Counted from the stretch's first letter, positions 16,783 to 25,424 are shown. The stretch is DNA of 41,532 nucleotides from Promethearchaeota archaeon (GCA_014730295.1 WJIN01000420.1:1-41532), one strand, 5' to 3'. Numbers and translations: made by a program. Notes: a model not told the origin generated them from the letters alone.

Positions 16783-16965
16783 TTATTTAACAATTTGGTC
16801 TCTTAAATACATATTAACCGTCTCGTATTCGGACAGAATGCCGTGTTGAAACTTATGTCTCGCCTTTTCTAAGCATTCCGGACAAATTGCTAAATTTAAC
16901 TCGTTTTTGAATTCTTTCTCACAATCTAAACAAAGGTGGTACTCGTCTAATGTTAACACTTTCAA
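16783..16965 (-). CDS. Small zinc-binding protein (60 aa)
   Basis: Contains CLDC (Cys12, Cys15) and CPEC (Cys28, Cys31), a classic four-cysteine zinc site, followed by a basic helical tail. The only in-frame start before the upstream stop is a TTG at 16965, with AAAGGT a few bases before it. Small zinc-finger proteins of this type are common in archaea and are usually unassigned; nucleic-acid binding is possible. It stands alone between terminator-like DNA and its own TATA-like TTTATTTAAAC near 17010-17020. Confidence 0.65.
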   Translation of the reverse strand: MKVLTLDEYHLCLDCEKEFKNELNLAICPECLEKARHKFQHGILSEYETVNMYLRDQIVK

Positions 16966-17081
16966 ATACCTTTAATACTAATTATGTTACGAAAAGTAGT
17001 ATGAAGATGTTTAAATAAAGGGAGGGAGCATAAATTTTTTAAATAATTCGTGAAATTGACCAAGGAAGGAATGTGAAGGCT

Positions 17082-17942
17082 TTAGAATTCAGAAAAATCC
17101 TCTTCTAAAAATTCTCGGAACATTCGCTTTTTTTTCTCCTCTTCAATTTGCGGTTTCGTAATTATGGGTTCACCCGCCTGTTCAAGTAACTGTTTGATAG
17201 AATCAATATCATAATTGATCTTAAATGACCCTCCAGTTACGTAGCGAACGACTTGTTCTTGATTTATCTTTAAACGCAGGATATAACCTAACCCAAAATA
17301 AAATTGGTGCTCTGGGATTGGGTCTATTGGGCTCTTACTTGTATCATCTTTAAGCATTTCATAAAGAATGTTTTTACTGGCTGTATGATCTTCAACTTCG
17401 AACGCAAGATAATAGAGTGCATGATACCAAATTTTATCTCGCTTGTCTTGGATATATTCTAGAAAATCCTCCTCGGTAATAAGCTCCCGCTGATCCTCTT
17501 CCTCCCTTTTTTCCCGAAGTTCTGCTTGTATACGTTTTTCAATATCGTCAGAAAGAGATGAACTGGCTTTTTGAGATTCGGGTTTTTCTTCCGATAATGT
17601 TTCTTCTTGTTTTACCGCATCAACAGCTTGTTTCATCTGCATTAACTCCTCCAAATCCATTTTTCCAAGATCAGAGAAGTCTACCAGCATCTCTTCTTTC
17701 GCTTCTAATGTGTCTTGAACCTCATCAGCGGCTTGCATTTCCTCTATAATTTCAGGAGTTTCTCCACTCTCCTCAACTTCTTTAACTTGAGAGATTGCTT
17801 TTTTCATATCTTCAATCTCTTCCATATCTAAATCTTCCAAATCAGAATAATCAGACTGGAGCTGCGCAATCTCATTCAGATACGCTTGATAGTCATCATT
17901 TTCTTCCTCTGTGATGTTCTTATTTTTCTCTTCTTCAGCCAT
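17082..17942 (-). CDS. Acidic protein with duplicated N-terminal motif
   Basis: A 286-residue, highly acidic protein. The N-terminal 150 residues are low-complexity and probably disordered or coiled-coil. They contain two copies of one motif: D-Y-S-D-L..D-M-E-E-I..M-K-K-A near residues 31-50, and D-F-S-D-L..D-L-E-E-L..M-K-Q-A near 88-107. A helical stretch follows (about 130-150). The C-terminal part (about 155-265) is a compact helical region (EYIQDKRDKIWYHALYYLAF, then HQFYFGLGYILRLK). I do not recognise a family. The duplicated motif could be a short binding site (inference). Confidence 0.65.
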   Translation of the reverse strand: MAEEEKNKNITEEENDDYQAYLNEIAQLQSDYSDLEDLDMEEIEDMKKAISQVKEVEESGETPEIIEEMQAADEVQDTLEAKEEMLVDFSDLGKMDLEELMQMKQAVDAVKQEETLSEEKPESQKASSSLSDDIEKRIQAELREKREEEDQRELITEEDFLEYIQDKRDKIWYHALYYLAFEVEDHTASKNILYEMLKDDTSKSPIDPIPEHQFYFGLGYILRLKINQEQVVRYVTGGSFKINYDIDSIKQLLEQAGEPIITKPQIEEEKKKRMFREFLEEDFSEF

Positions 17943-18056
17943 AGCTATCCAACCTATATTGAAGATTCCTTCAAATTTAGATTATTTATCTACACTTCAT
18001 TATTATTATAAAAATATAATAATTAAAATTATTTTGACCATTTATCATGATAAGCT

Positions 18057-18767
18057 ATGGAAAAAATTACCTTAGATAAATATAAAGGAATAATCTTCGA
18101 TTTAGATGGGGTTATTTATGATATAACTGATGCCATTAAAAAGGCAGTGGAGGATGGCGTTGAGAAATATCAACTGGATGTTCTCGTTGACAGCGTACTA
18201 CAAGAGATCGCGCATTTAATCGAAGAAATTCAACACTATCCCGTCCCAAAAATTATCTTAAATTCCTATGATCTATTGCAAGTTGAGTTTCTACACAATA
18301 TGAGTTATATGAAAAAATTACGGATTGCTGTATTTTTATTCAACCAGTTCAATGAATACAGGGAAGATGCCACCATTTTTAAGGGAATTGATGAGATCAT
18401 TGATGAATTACATAAAAAAGATTTAAACTTGGCTATCTTGACAAATAATAAAAGTCAATATGCTGAAGAAATTCTTGAGAAATTCAATCTTTTCGAGTAC
18501 TTTCCAACGATTGTTGGATTTAATGACGTATCAGAAGTCAAGCCCAGTCCTGAGGGAATTCTTAAAATCATTGAAAAATGGAATATGAACCCTGAGGAGG
18601 TAATTTTTATCGGAGATATGACCACCGATGTAGAGGCAGGAAAGGCCGCGGGAGTAACAATGGTCTGCCTCTCAAGCGGTTTAGCTGAAAAAGACGCACT
18701 TATGGAGCATAAGCCCGATTATTTAGTGGAAAACACCAATGAACTAAAAGAACTCTTTCAACTCTAA
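18057..18767 (+). CDS. HAD-superfamily phosphatase (phosphoglycolate-phosphatase-like)
   Basis: A 236-residue HAD hydrolase with a helical cap. Motif I is FDLDGVIYD (nucleophile Asp15, acid/base Asp17), motif II is LAILTNN, motif III is the Lys in EVKPSPEG, and motif IV is IGDMTTDVEAG, with the two acidic Mg ligands. The cap (about 25-100) is of the C1 type. Substrate is not readable from the sequence; phosphoglycolate or a similar small phosphate ester is the usual guess. Ends 7 bp from the convergent alanine dehydrogenase. Confidence 0.88.
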   Translation: MEKITLDKYKGIIFDLDGVIYDITDAIKKAVEDGVEKYQLDVLVDSVLQEIAHLIEEIQHYPVPKIILNSYDLLQVEFLHNMSYMKKLRIAVFLFNQFNEYREDATIFKGIDEIIDELHKKDLNLAILTNNKSQYAEEILEKFNLFEYFPTIVGFNDVSEVKPSPEGILKIIEKWNMNPEEVIFIGDMTTDVEAGKAAGVTMVCLSSGLAEKDALMEHKPDYLVENTNELKELFQL

Positions 18768-18774
18768 TAAAATC

Positions 18775-19890
18775 TCAATCTAATAAATCTTCAATGTTTT
18801 TGTAATTATACCCAAATTCATCCGCAATTGGTTTAGATGTAATTTGTCCTTGGAACACATTGACCGCATCTCGTAAGGATTGAGATTTTCTTAGTATTTC
18901 CGAAATATCGTCCTGTGAAACCAATTCTTCTAAATAGGGATATAAATTTTCTGATAGTGCTTGAGTGGATGTTCTTGGATAAGCACCCGGGATATTCGTT
19001 ACACAATAGTGAATAATACCTTCTTCACTAAATATAGGGTTCTCATGAGAAGTGGGCTTACTTGTTTCTATACAACCTCCTTGATCAATAGCAATATCGA
19101 CAATCACAGATCCTTTATTCATTGATTTAATCATCTCTCTACTTATTATATGCGGTGCTTTAGAATCGGGAATATAAACTGACCCAATTAATATATCAGC
19201 TTCACTTATGTAATTTCGTAGATTTTGTTTATTAGATTTTAAAATTGAGATCCCTTTAGGCATGATCTCACTCAAGTAGCGAACGCGATTCATATTTTTC
19301 TCAAGAATAGTAACATGAGCCCCTAGGCCATAAGCTGACATAGCAGCATTATATCCTGCAGTACCTCCTCCAATTATTACCACATTTCCCCTATAGACGC
19401 CCGAGGATCCCCCTAATAATACTCCTGATCCTCCATGATGGGGAGAGAGCAAATATGATGCTACAATTATGGACATTTTTCCTGCAATTTCTGACATAGG
19501 TTCAAGTATTGGTGCTTCACCTCTCACTCTTACTGATTCAAAAGCTATTGCCGTGGATTTACCGTCTATAAATGCCTTTGTTAACTCATAGTTTGCCGCC
19601 AGGTGGAGAAATGAAAAGATGACAGTTCCGGGATTAAAATATGTGAGTTCCATTTTCACAGGTTCTTTCACCTTTACTATTATCTCAGAATCCTCATAAA
19701 CACTTTTTTTAGATTGTAGAATTCTCGCACCAAGATTTTCATAATCATCATTGGAAAATCCCGCAATCATTCCAGCATCATTTTCAATTAGGACAGTGTG
19801 TCCATCATTGATCAATCCTTCTACATTTGCTGGGGTTAAGGCTACTCTCCCTTCTCCTTTTTTAATTTCTTTAGGTATGCCTATTTTCAA
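18775..19890 (-). CDS. ald: Alanine dehydrogenase
   Basis: Catalyses the NAD-dependent deamination of alanine to pyruvate and ammonia, or the reverse. The protein matches the AlaDH/PNT family over its whole 371 residues: [20 protein letters not shown] with the substrate Arg15, VKVKEPV with the substrate Lys, FSFLHLA with the catalytic His, the dinucleotide-binding [22 protein letters not shown] (written here only as a motif family, GGGTAG core), and [11 protein letters not shown] with the catalytic Asp. The start is TTG at 19890: the family N-terminus begins exactly there and no ATG is available. A TATA-like stretch lies at about 19918-19927. It may work in amino-acid catabolism or nitrogen balance. 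Confidence 0.95.
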
Positions 19891-19986
19891 ATGAATATAG
19901 CCTCTTGAAATAATCTATAATTTATATAAAATTTTTGCGGTTTTTATTTTTAGATATAACTAATGGTTTTTGTGATTCCATAGAGA

Positions 19987-20067
19987 ATGGGAACAGCATC
20001 CCGCCGGAAACTTAAAAAATTTAGATATAGATTTGGTGCTGTAATGGAAATAAATACTATAATTTAA
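19987..20067 (+). CDS. Possible basic micro-ORF (26 aa)
   Basis: An ATG at 19987 opens a 26-codon frame ending at 20067 whose first half is very basic (MGTASRRKLKKFRYRFG). The first 30 bases are distinctly GC-richer than the surrounding intergenic DNA, and TATA-like sequence lies near 19918-19927. It resembles the composition of tiny ribosomal proteins but I cannot match it to one. The alternative is a structured RNA: GGGA and TCCC can pair around ACAGCA. Low confidence. Confidence 0.2.
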   Translation: MGTASRRKLKKFRYRFGAVMEINTII

Positions 20068-20102
20068 GAAAACAGAGAAGATAAAATAAAATAGAAAAGA
20101 TA
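20066..20102 (-). terminator. T-rich terminator after the EF-2 gene
   Basis: The minus strand 8-45 nt past the EF-2 stop is a pyrimidine-rich run with several T4 tracts (TTTTCTATTTTATTTTATC type). This matches archaeal hairpin-independent termination and would suit a highly expressed gene. Confidence 0.5.
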
Positions 20103-20110
20103 ATGTATTC

Positions 20111-22363
20111 TTAACTACGTCTATAGAGAAATCTCTCCCACGAGGTTACATTTGGAAGTTCGACCTTGGCGCCCTTTCGCTTCCGAATGTCTAAGATGAG
20201 CTCCTCCTCTAAACTTCTGGGAACCTGCTCAAATCCGTAGAATTCATATCCGAAGAAGGCACGTCCTTGTGTAGAACTCCGAATTTCGTCCGCAATTCCG
20301 ATTGTCTCGCTGGCGGGCAGGAGACCATCAATCACCACGTATTCTCCTTGGGGTTGTACATTATTCACACGTCCGCGATGCTTGTTAATAATCGCTAATA
20401 CACCCGCTTCCGAACCTTGTGGTGTCTTAATATCGATTTTCTGAACTGGTTCATATAAATGTGGGTCTGCGTCAATCATCGCTAAGGATAATGCGGCAAA
20501 TGTCATACTTGCGATTTGGTTATAGCCCGTGTGTGCGGGATCTTCGTGGATGGTCATATCCGTAAATACCGCTTTAATGCCCATTGCTGGTTCTTTAGCT
20601 AATACACATGAATCAATCCAGTCTCTAAATGCAGCCGTCAAGTAGGATTTTACCCGATCAAATCTCTGGAGACCTTTCGTACCATTGACTAATACGTTTC
20701 CTTTATATACATCGACGACGCGTTTCGCTTCCTTAGAATCCCAGTCTGCCTCTTCACGCAAAATTACGGCACGCTCTTTATCATTCATCAAATCGGTAAT
20801 TTTTCCCGCTTCCAGTAATTTTTCTGTATCCTCATCCAATGGTTCGAGAAATAATTGTAGTCGATTATGGGCGTTCGAGGATTTAGTGTGGAATTCTCTG
20901 CTTCTTTTCTTGATCTTTTCACGATAGACAATGATCGGTTCGCCGATGTCGATCTGGACTTGGTTGTTGATCCGCTTCGTCAAAATGTCTATTTGGAGCG
21001 GGTCAATTCCCGAAAGAATGTATTCTTTGCTTTCCTTATCTAATCGAAATTCAGCAGTCGGGTCGGCCATAAGCCATTTCTTTACGACTTGCCCCAACTT
21101 AGCAAGGTCTTGAGGGTCTTTAGGTTTGATGCTTCGAGACACCACCGCTTCACACGCATAACTAATACTTTCGAAGGATGGTACCGCAGATGCATCCTCT
21201 TTGCTGTCGGGAGCATCCTCCGCGGCGATGAAAGATTCACCGGAGGGACAAATGAACCCATAAAGAGCAAAAAGATTTCCCGCAGGGACGCGATCGATAT
21301 CTAAAATATCCGTAATTTCCATTACTCCCAAACGTTTAATTCTCTGTGTTTTTCGCTGATTGACCAAATAGATCTCGTCGGTTGAGTCTAAGGTTCCGGA
21401 AAACACCCGTCCGATAAGTGTCGCGCGATAATTTTGCTTAGGATCAAGGAAGATCTTTGTAATCATCCCGGACAAGGGTCCATTTGGATCGCTTTTTACT
21501 AACGCTTCTCCTAATTCTGATTCAATATCGCCGGACCAAATCTTCGGAATTCGGTATTTCGAGGCGGTGACTGGATCAGGAATATGATCCACAACCATTC
21601 TCAGCATAGGCTCATCCAGTGGTAAATTTTTTCGAAGCCACGGGATATCTCCCTCATTATATTTTTCAAATACCTTTAAGGGAGTATAATCATGTTCTTT
21701 AAGGATTTCATAGGTGAAACCCCATCCGTGTTTTGCTGATCCTACAGCTACAGAGTTCTGTGCAAATTCCACACCCCAATCCGACCATTCCGGTCGCACT
21801 TTTTTGATTAAATTATTCACTTGTTTGGTAATTTCATCAATTCTTTGGTATGTTTCTTCGGGGCTTAGTTTCAACTCACTAATTAATCTATCAACTTTAT
21901 TAATAAATAATACGGGCTTACAAAGCTCGTTCCCAACGGCTAATCTGATGTTGGTTTCTGTCTGTGTCATGACACCTTCAAGAGCATCGACCAAAATAAT
22001 ACACCCATCAGAACCTCGTAATGCTCTGGACACTTCTCCGGTAAATGAGATATGACCCGGTGTGTCGTTAATCTGAAAGATATATTCTTCTTCATCATCG
22101 GGCTCTCGTGGGTCATTAAATGAGAGGAGAACTACGCTTGTAAAGATGGTAATTCCGCGTGCTTGCTCTTCCTCATCAGAATCGGTCATCTGTAATTGAC
22201 CTGCATCTTCTTCGCGCATTAGACCTGCTCTTCGCATCAGATAATCGGATGCGGTAGTCTTGCCGTGGTCGATGTGCGCAACGATCGAGAAGATTCTCTT
22301 CTTTTCATAAGAGCCTGTGGTGATCTCCTTCGCGATAGTCTCAGGGTTCTTAATTTTCACCAT
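20111..22363 (-). CDS. Translation elongation factor 2 (aEF-2), diphthamide loop altered
   Basis: The ribosomal translocase GTPase, 750 residues with all domains. G1 is AHIDHGKTT (29-37), followed by ARGITI (switch I, 68-73), DTPGH (100-104), NKVD (155-158), domains II-III (about 300-480), domain IV (about 485-650) and the C-terminal domain V ending in IRKRKGAK. The tip of domain IV is unusual. Where eukaryotic and archaeal EF-2 read HEDAIHRGxxQ, this protein reads HEDPAHTGYNQ: His611 (the diphthamide position) is kept but the following residues are not. The SPNKHN loop also reads SSNAHN. These changes match the aEF-2 paralogues reported in Asgard and Korarchaeota lineages lacking diphthamide genes. 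Codon use is GC-richer than in the neighbours, as expected of high expression. Isolated gene. Confidence 0.93.
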   Translation of the reverse strand: MVKIKNPETIAKEITTGSYEKKRIFSIVAHIDHGKTTASDYLMRRAGLMREEDAGQLQMTDSDEEEQARGITIFTSVVLLSFNDPREPDDEEEYIFQINDTPGHISFTGEVSRALRGSDGCIILVDALEGVMTQTETNIRLAVGNELCKPVLFINKVDRLISELKLSPEETYQRIDEITKQVNNLIKKVRPEWSDWGVEFAQNSVAVGSAKHGWGFTYEILKEHDYTPLKVFEKYNEGDIPWLRKNLPLDEPMLRMVVDHIPDPVTASKYRIPKIWSGDIESELGEALVKSDPNGPLSGMITKIFLDPKQNYRATLIGRVFSGTLDSTDEIYLVNQRKTQRIKRLGVMEITDILDIDRVPAGNLFALYGFICPSGESFIAAEDAPDSKEDASAVPSFESISYACEAVVSRSIKPKDPQDLAKLGQVVKKWLMADPTAEFRLDKESKEYILSGIDPLQIDILTKRINNQVQIDIGEPIIVYREKIKKRSREFHTKSSNAHNRLQLFLEPLDEDTEKLLEAGKITDLMNDKERAVILREEADWDSKEAKRVVDVYKGNVLVNGTKGLQRFDRVKSYLTAAFRDWIDSCVLAKEPAMGIKAVFTDMTIHEDPAHTGYNQIASMTFAALSLAMIDADPHLYEPVQKIDIKTPQGSEAGVLAIINKHRGRVNNVQPQGEYVVIDGLLPASETIGIADEIRSSTQGRAFFGYEFYGFEQVPRSLEEELILDIRKRKGAKVELPNVTSWERFLYRRS

Positions 22364-23010
22364 AATTACTTCACAATCTAATACTAATAATTTTTAAAAT
22401 TTAGTTTATTCAAATCGAAAATAAAATTTCGTACTTGATGTAGTAAATATACAAAACCATAAAAATTTTATGGATAACTTAGAAAGAAATTAGAGGGATG
22501 GCGTCAAGGATGGAGTTTTTTAGTCAGTTTTAGCTATAATGCCATTCTTAGAGATTATTTATTGAGTATCTATAACCTAGCAAGTTAGTTTCATATAACG
22601 CAAAAGATCAGATTACTAAAATTTAGAAATTCACGATTGTAATTTTCATAGGATTATTGCTTCATCCATGTGTGCACATTATGACTTAATATTCTGTCAT
22701 TTATAGCTATGAAAATTTCTTAAGTAGTTTTGGAAAGCATTCAATATTAGAGAGTCTATTAAAATGCAGATCAAATGTATAGATTTTTTGGATATTTTTT
22801 TCTCATTAAAAGATAGGCAAATGTGTCATTGGCATCCATATTAAATTCTCTCATTTTCTCAACTAATTTAATTTATATCAGATTTGTCATCTTGAAATTT
22901 TCATTGTATAATGTTATTACATTATAATTCAATGTAAAACTCATGGGAAATCTTTCATGAATTGGGAAATTTCTCATCGATCCCAAATTCTAAGGCTACA
23001 CTAATAATGA
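22364..23010. other. 647-bp intergenic region, no gene recognised
   Basis: The right part of the EF-2 promoter lies at 22364-22440, with TATA-like runs around 22395-22405. The middle is featureless AT-rich DNA with a small GC-richer patch (22495-22520, GGATGG repeated once). Near 22944-22986 there is a short imperfect direct repeat (GGGAAATCTTTCAT / GGGAAATTTCTCAT) and a stem (TTGGGA 22962-22967 / TCCCAA 22981-22986) just past the stop of the winged-helix gene. No ORF or tRNA is seen. Confidence 0.5.
22962..22986 (-). terminator. Possible stem-loop downstream of the winged-helix gene
   Basis: TTGGGA and TCCCAA form a perfect 6-bp stem with a 13-nt loop, 25-50 nt past the stop codon of the gene at 23011-23376. 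No clear T run follows immediately, so termination is only a guess. Confidence 0.25.
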
Positions 23011-23376
23011 TTATTTTAAGATGGTGTGATAAAGAAATCCAAGTCCATGAGGAGTTGCTTTCCATCCAGTGCTGGTATTCATGAGAAAAAACATTTCTCT
23101 GAGCATCGACAGATGATAATTCAATTTTTCGTCGTCTAATTGAAAATGCTCTTTCAATTCATCAAAGGAGCGTGCATGAATATCAATAAATTTGAGAATC
23201 TCCCGTCGCATTTCATTCGTCATAACGGAATAGAGATGATCATGCTCTTTCTTTGTATCAATATGCTCTGTTTTCTTTAAATATTCATCCATTTCCTCTT
23301 TATTTAAGATACATTTATCTAATATATCATGGCTTCCTACAAATGTAGAATGGTAAATATCATCATCCTCTTTCAT
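23011..23376 (-). CDS. Winged-helix protein, intact copy of a tandem pair
   Basis: A 121-residue protein with a short acidic N-terminus and one winged helix (about 48-118): HLYSVMTNEMRREILKFI is the first helix pair, SFDELKEHFQLDDEKLNYHL the HTH, and the following MNTSTGWKATPHG the wing. It is like IclR/ArsR-type DNA-binding domains without a ligand domain. A second copy of the same gene, exactly the same length but with one in-frame stop, lies upstream on the same strand (23638-24003). The DNA around both start codons is also similar, so the duplication included the leader. A small transcription factor is likely. Confidence 0.75.
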   Translation of the reverse strand: MKEDDDIYHSTFVGSHDILDKCILNKEEMDEYLKKTEHIDTKKEHDHLYSVMTNEMRREILKFIDIHARSFDELKEHFQLDDEKLNYHLSMLREMFFLMNTSTGWKATPHGLGFLYHTILK

Positions 23377-23637
23377 ATAGAATGATAAGAAAATGGTGTT
23401 TATAATTCTTATAGAAAAATCTATGGTCAGATATCCAAAATGTGTGAAAAGAATTTCACTACATTTACAAGGTTATTGCTTATATCATTTATGTTAATAT
23501 TGGAAAAGATTTATCAAAAGAACTAAACACGCGATTACATTCTGCTCTGTTTATTAATTATTATTGGATAAAAAAAGAAAGGAATGAAAAGGTAAAACAA
23601 AAGATTTTAAAACTCCTTATTTTTCAGTTTTACACGA

Positions 23638-24003
23638 TTATCTCAAGATTGTATGATATAAGAAGCCGAGGCCTCGTGGACTTGCTTTCCGACCGCTTTT
23701 CGAGTTCATAATAAAGAAGACGTCCTCGAGCATAGAGAGATGATAATTCAATTGCTCATCCTCTAAGCGAATCTTATCCTTGATTTCTTTAAAAGAACGA
23801 ACATTTGTATCGATAATTTTCAGAAGGTTATGTCGGGTTTGATTGGTGATTAGTGAATATAGATGGTCATGTTCCTCCTTCGGATCAATATACTCGATCT
23901 TTTGTAAGTATTCATCCATCTCCTCGTTGGTTTATATGCATTTATCCGGGATATTTTGATCTCCCATAAAAGTTGAATGATACGGTTCTTCATCCTCTTT
24001 CAT
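23638..24003 (-). pseudogene. Winged-helix paralogue interrupted by one TAA codon
   Basis: Starting at an ATG at 24003 this frame has exactly the 366-nt length of the intact copy and aligns with it without gaps: it opens MKEDEEPYHSTFMGDQ against MKEDDDIYHSTFVGSH. Codon 24 (23932-23934) is TAA where the intact copy has a Leu codon; a single-base change (TTA to TAA) explains it. After the stop the frame is open from Met at 23919 for 93 residues and keeps the whole winged helix (SFKEIKDKIRLEDEQLNYHL). Either it is a young pseudogene, or translation restarts at 23919 and gives an N-truncated DNA-binding domain. It lies 47 bp after the thioesterase gene. Confidence 0.75.
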
Positions 24004-24050
24004 AACGAGGGATAAGAAACAGTGATTAATAATTTTAGGTCTTATAATAA

Positions 24051-24485
24051 TTACATATCTAAAAAATTCGAAAAGAATTCCTTTACATTCATTAGGCTCT
24101 TCGTATTCAAATCCATAACAAATCTTATTGCCTTAACATCAGCCAATAGCAACCTATCCGCCTTGCGATACAATTTATGGCGAAATTTCATTGATTTGGT
24201 TCCCAATTCCTCAAGAGTTGTTTCCACAATAATATAATCGCCAAATCGAGCAGAACCTTCATACGTAATTTCCACATGTTTTACACCCAGTGCAATTTTC
24301 TGATGAATCAATTCCTCAACCTTCCGGGAGGTATCCAAAGCATTCATAAAGCTGACAAAACCATCATCAAAATACATCATATAGTTCATAAAATGGACAA
24401 TTCCCATGGCATCTGTGTCGTTAAAGCGTACTTTAACCACAGTTGAATCATGATGATTGAGAAGATGTTCACTTATATCGCTCAT
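24051..24485 (-). CDS. Hotdog-fold acyl-CoA thioesterase (4HBT/YbgC-like)
   Basis: A 144-residue single hotdog domain. The family active-site segment is FNDTDAMGIVHFMNYMMYFDDG (residues about 21-42), with the catalytic Asp25 (DxDxxG form) before the long helix. The rest forms the beta sheet typical of 4-hydroxybenzoyl-CoA-type thioesterases. It would hydrolyse an acyl-CoA; the acyl chain is not readable. It is followed on the same strand by the interrupted winged-helix gene. Confidence 0.88.
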   Translation of the reverse strand: MSDISEHLLNHHDSTVVKVRFNDTDAMGIVHFMNYMMYFDDGFVSFMNALDTSRKVEELIHQKIALGVKHVEITYEGSARFGDYIIVETTLEELGTKSMKFRHKLYRKADRLLLADVKAIRFVMDLNTKSLMNVKEFFSNFLDM

Positions 24486-24587
24486 TTATATGATCACCAG
24501 ATAAATACTTAAAATAGTACTCTGTTAAAAACTTTCTACTTAGAAATTTCCGAAAATTACAATCGAAATTATTAATATTTAGAGTAA

Positions 24588-24605
24588 TTTCTATATTTAT
24601 AGAAA
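24588..24605. promoter_or_regulatory. Perfect palindrome over the HEPN-MNT promoter
   Basis: TTTCTATA and TATAGAAA are perfectly complementary around a 2-bp centre (TT). The palindrome contains the TATA-like CTATATTTATAG, 18-35 nt before the HEPN ATG at 24623, so a dimer bound here would block the promoter. AT-rich palindromes do occur by chance; the position makes this one notable. Confidence 0.45.
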
Positions 24606-24622
24606 AATTTAAATATAAATCA

Positions 24623-25018
24623 ATGAAAAGTAAAGAAAAAGTCGATTTATTCTTTGAACGGGCAGAAAACTTCTTAAAAGGAGCCCAAGAGAGATTTGAG
24701 GACAGAGATTGGGATCTTGCTTGTTTTATGGCGGAACAATCTGCTCAACTTTATTTGAAAGCATTTATTTTAGAAAAAACCGGAGATTTTCCAAAAACCC
24801 ATTCAATAAAAGGCCTGTTTGGTACGCTGTACAATTTAACTAAAGATAATCGTTTTAAATATGATAGACAAAAATTGAGGTTTTTAGAAGCAGCCTATTT
24901 CAATGCACGTTATTTTACTATTAGTTATGATGAAAAAGACGCAGAAGATGCGTTAAAGATTGTAAAAGAGGTGAAAAAACTTGTTGGAAGCCTTAGAAGT
25001 GATAAAGAAAAGAAATGA
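24623..25018 (+). CDS. HEPN-domain protein (HEPN-MNT pair)
   Basis: A 131-residue helical protein of the HEPN superfamily (PF05168-like): RAENFLKGAQERFEDRDWDL, then ACFMAEQSAQLYLKAFILEKTG and HSIKGLFGTLYNL. The RX4-6H RNase motif of toxic HEPN proteins is not present: around residue 96 the sequence is NARYFTISYDEKDA, with Tyr102 where the His would be. It therefore may not be an active RNase. The partner nucleotidyltransferase follows directly. HEPN-MNT pairs act as toxin-antitoxin modules in prokaryotes; in some the MNT protein AMPylates a HEPN tyrosine. The gene probably gives a near-leaderless transcript. Confidence 0.85.
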   Translation: MKSKEKVDLFFERAENFLKGAQERFEDRDWDLACFMAEQSAQLYLKAFILEKTGDFPKTHSIKGLFGTLYNLTKDNRFKYDRQKLRFLEAAYFNARYFTISYDEKDAEDALKIVKEVKKLVGSLRSDKEKK

Positions 25019-25019
25019 A

Positions 25020-25343
25020 ATGATTAAAAACAATAAAAAATACTTAAAAAGAATCAACAATAATATTAAGAAAATCTTGCCTGAAGCACAGACCTTCTTA
25101 TTTGGCAGCATTCTCGAAAATAAACTGGTAGCAGGAAGTGATATTGATATATTAATCATTGCCAAGGTTCCAAAAAGTCAGATGGAACGAGCGGGAATAA
25201 TCGTGAAAATTGAAAAGGCGGCGAAATTACCTTACGTCCATCCGTTTGATTTCCATCTACTAACTCAAGAAGAATTTGAAGATTGGAACGATATCTATAA
25301 GATAAAGATTAAGAAAATAGAAGAATACTTGAATTATGAATGA
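25020..25343 (+). CDS. MNT-family minimal nucleotidyltransferase
   Basis: A small nucleotidyltransferase with the pol-beta signature FGSILENKLVAGSDIDILI (Gly-Ser, then Asp-x-Asp) and a third acidic residue in HPFDFHLLT. From the ATG at 25020 it is 107 residues; the frame is open upstream to a TTG at 24981, which would overlap the HEPN gene by 38 bp. The ATG lies one base after the HEPN stop, so coupled translation is likely either way. In characterised pairs this protein neutralises the HEPN partner. Confidence 0.85.
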   Translation: MIKNNKKYLKRINNNIKKILPEAQTFLFGSILENKLVAGSDIDILIIAKVPKSQMERAGIIVKIEKAAKLPYVHPFDFHLLTQEEFEDWNDIYKIKIKKIEEYLNYE

Positions 25344-25424
25344 TAGAACTGAGTTGAGTTAATTCATTTTAGAGGAAAACTCTATAATATCCGAGCTAAC
25401 CATTATTTATTAATCTCTCATATT

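Noticed and set aside
20685..22055. Several plus-strand and minus-strand frames inside the EF-2 gene
   Set aside because: Shadow frames of a conserved, highly expressed gene; none has a recognisable domain.
22490..22525. GC-richer patch with GGATGG twice, considered as a C/D-box guide RNA
   Set aside because: No RTGATGA or CTGA boxes at proper spacing could be found.
23935..24003. Stop codon in the winged-helix paralogue considered as a recoded amino acid
   Set aside because: It is TAA, not the TAG or TGA used for pyrrolysine or selenocysteine, and no recoding signal is seen; a simple nonsense change is the better reading.
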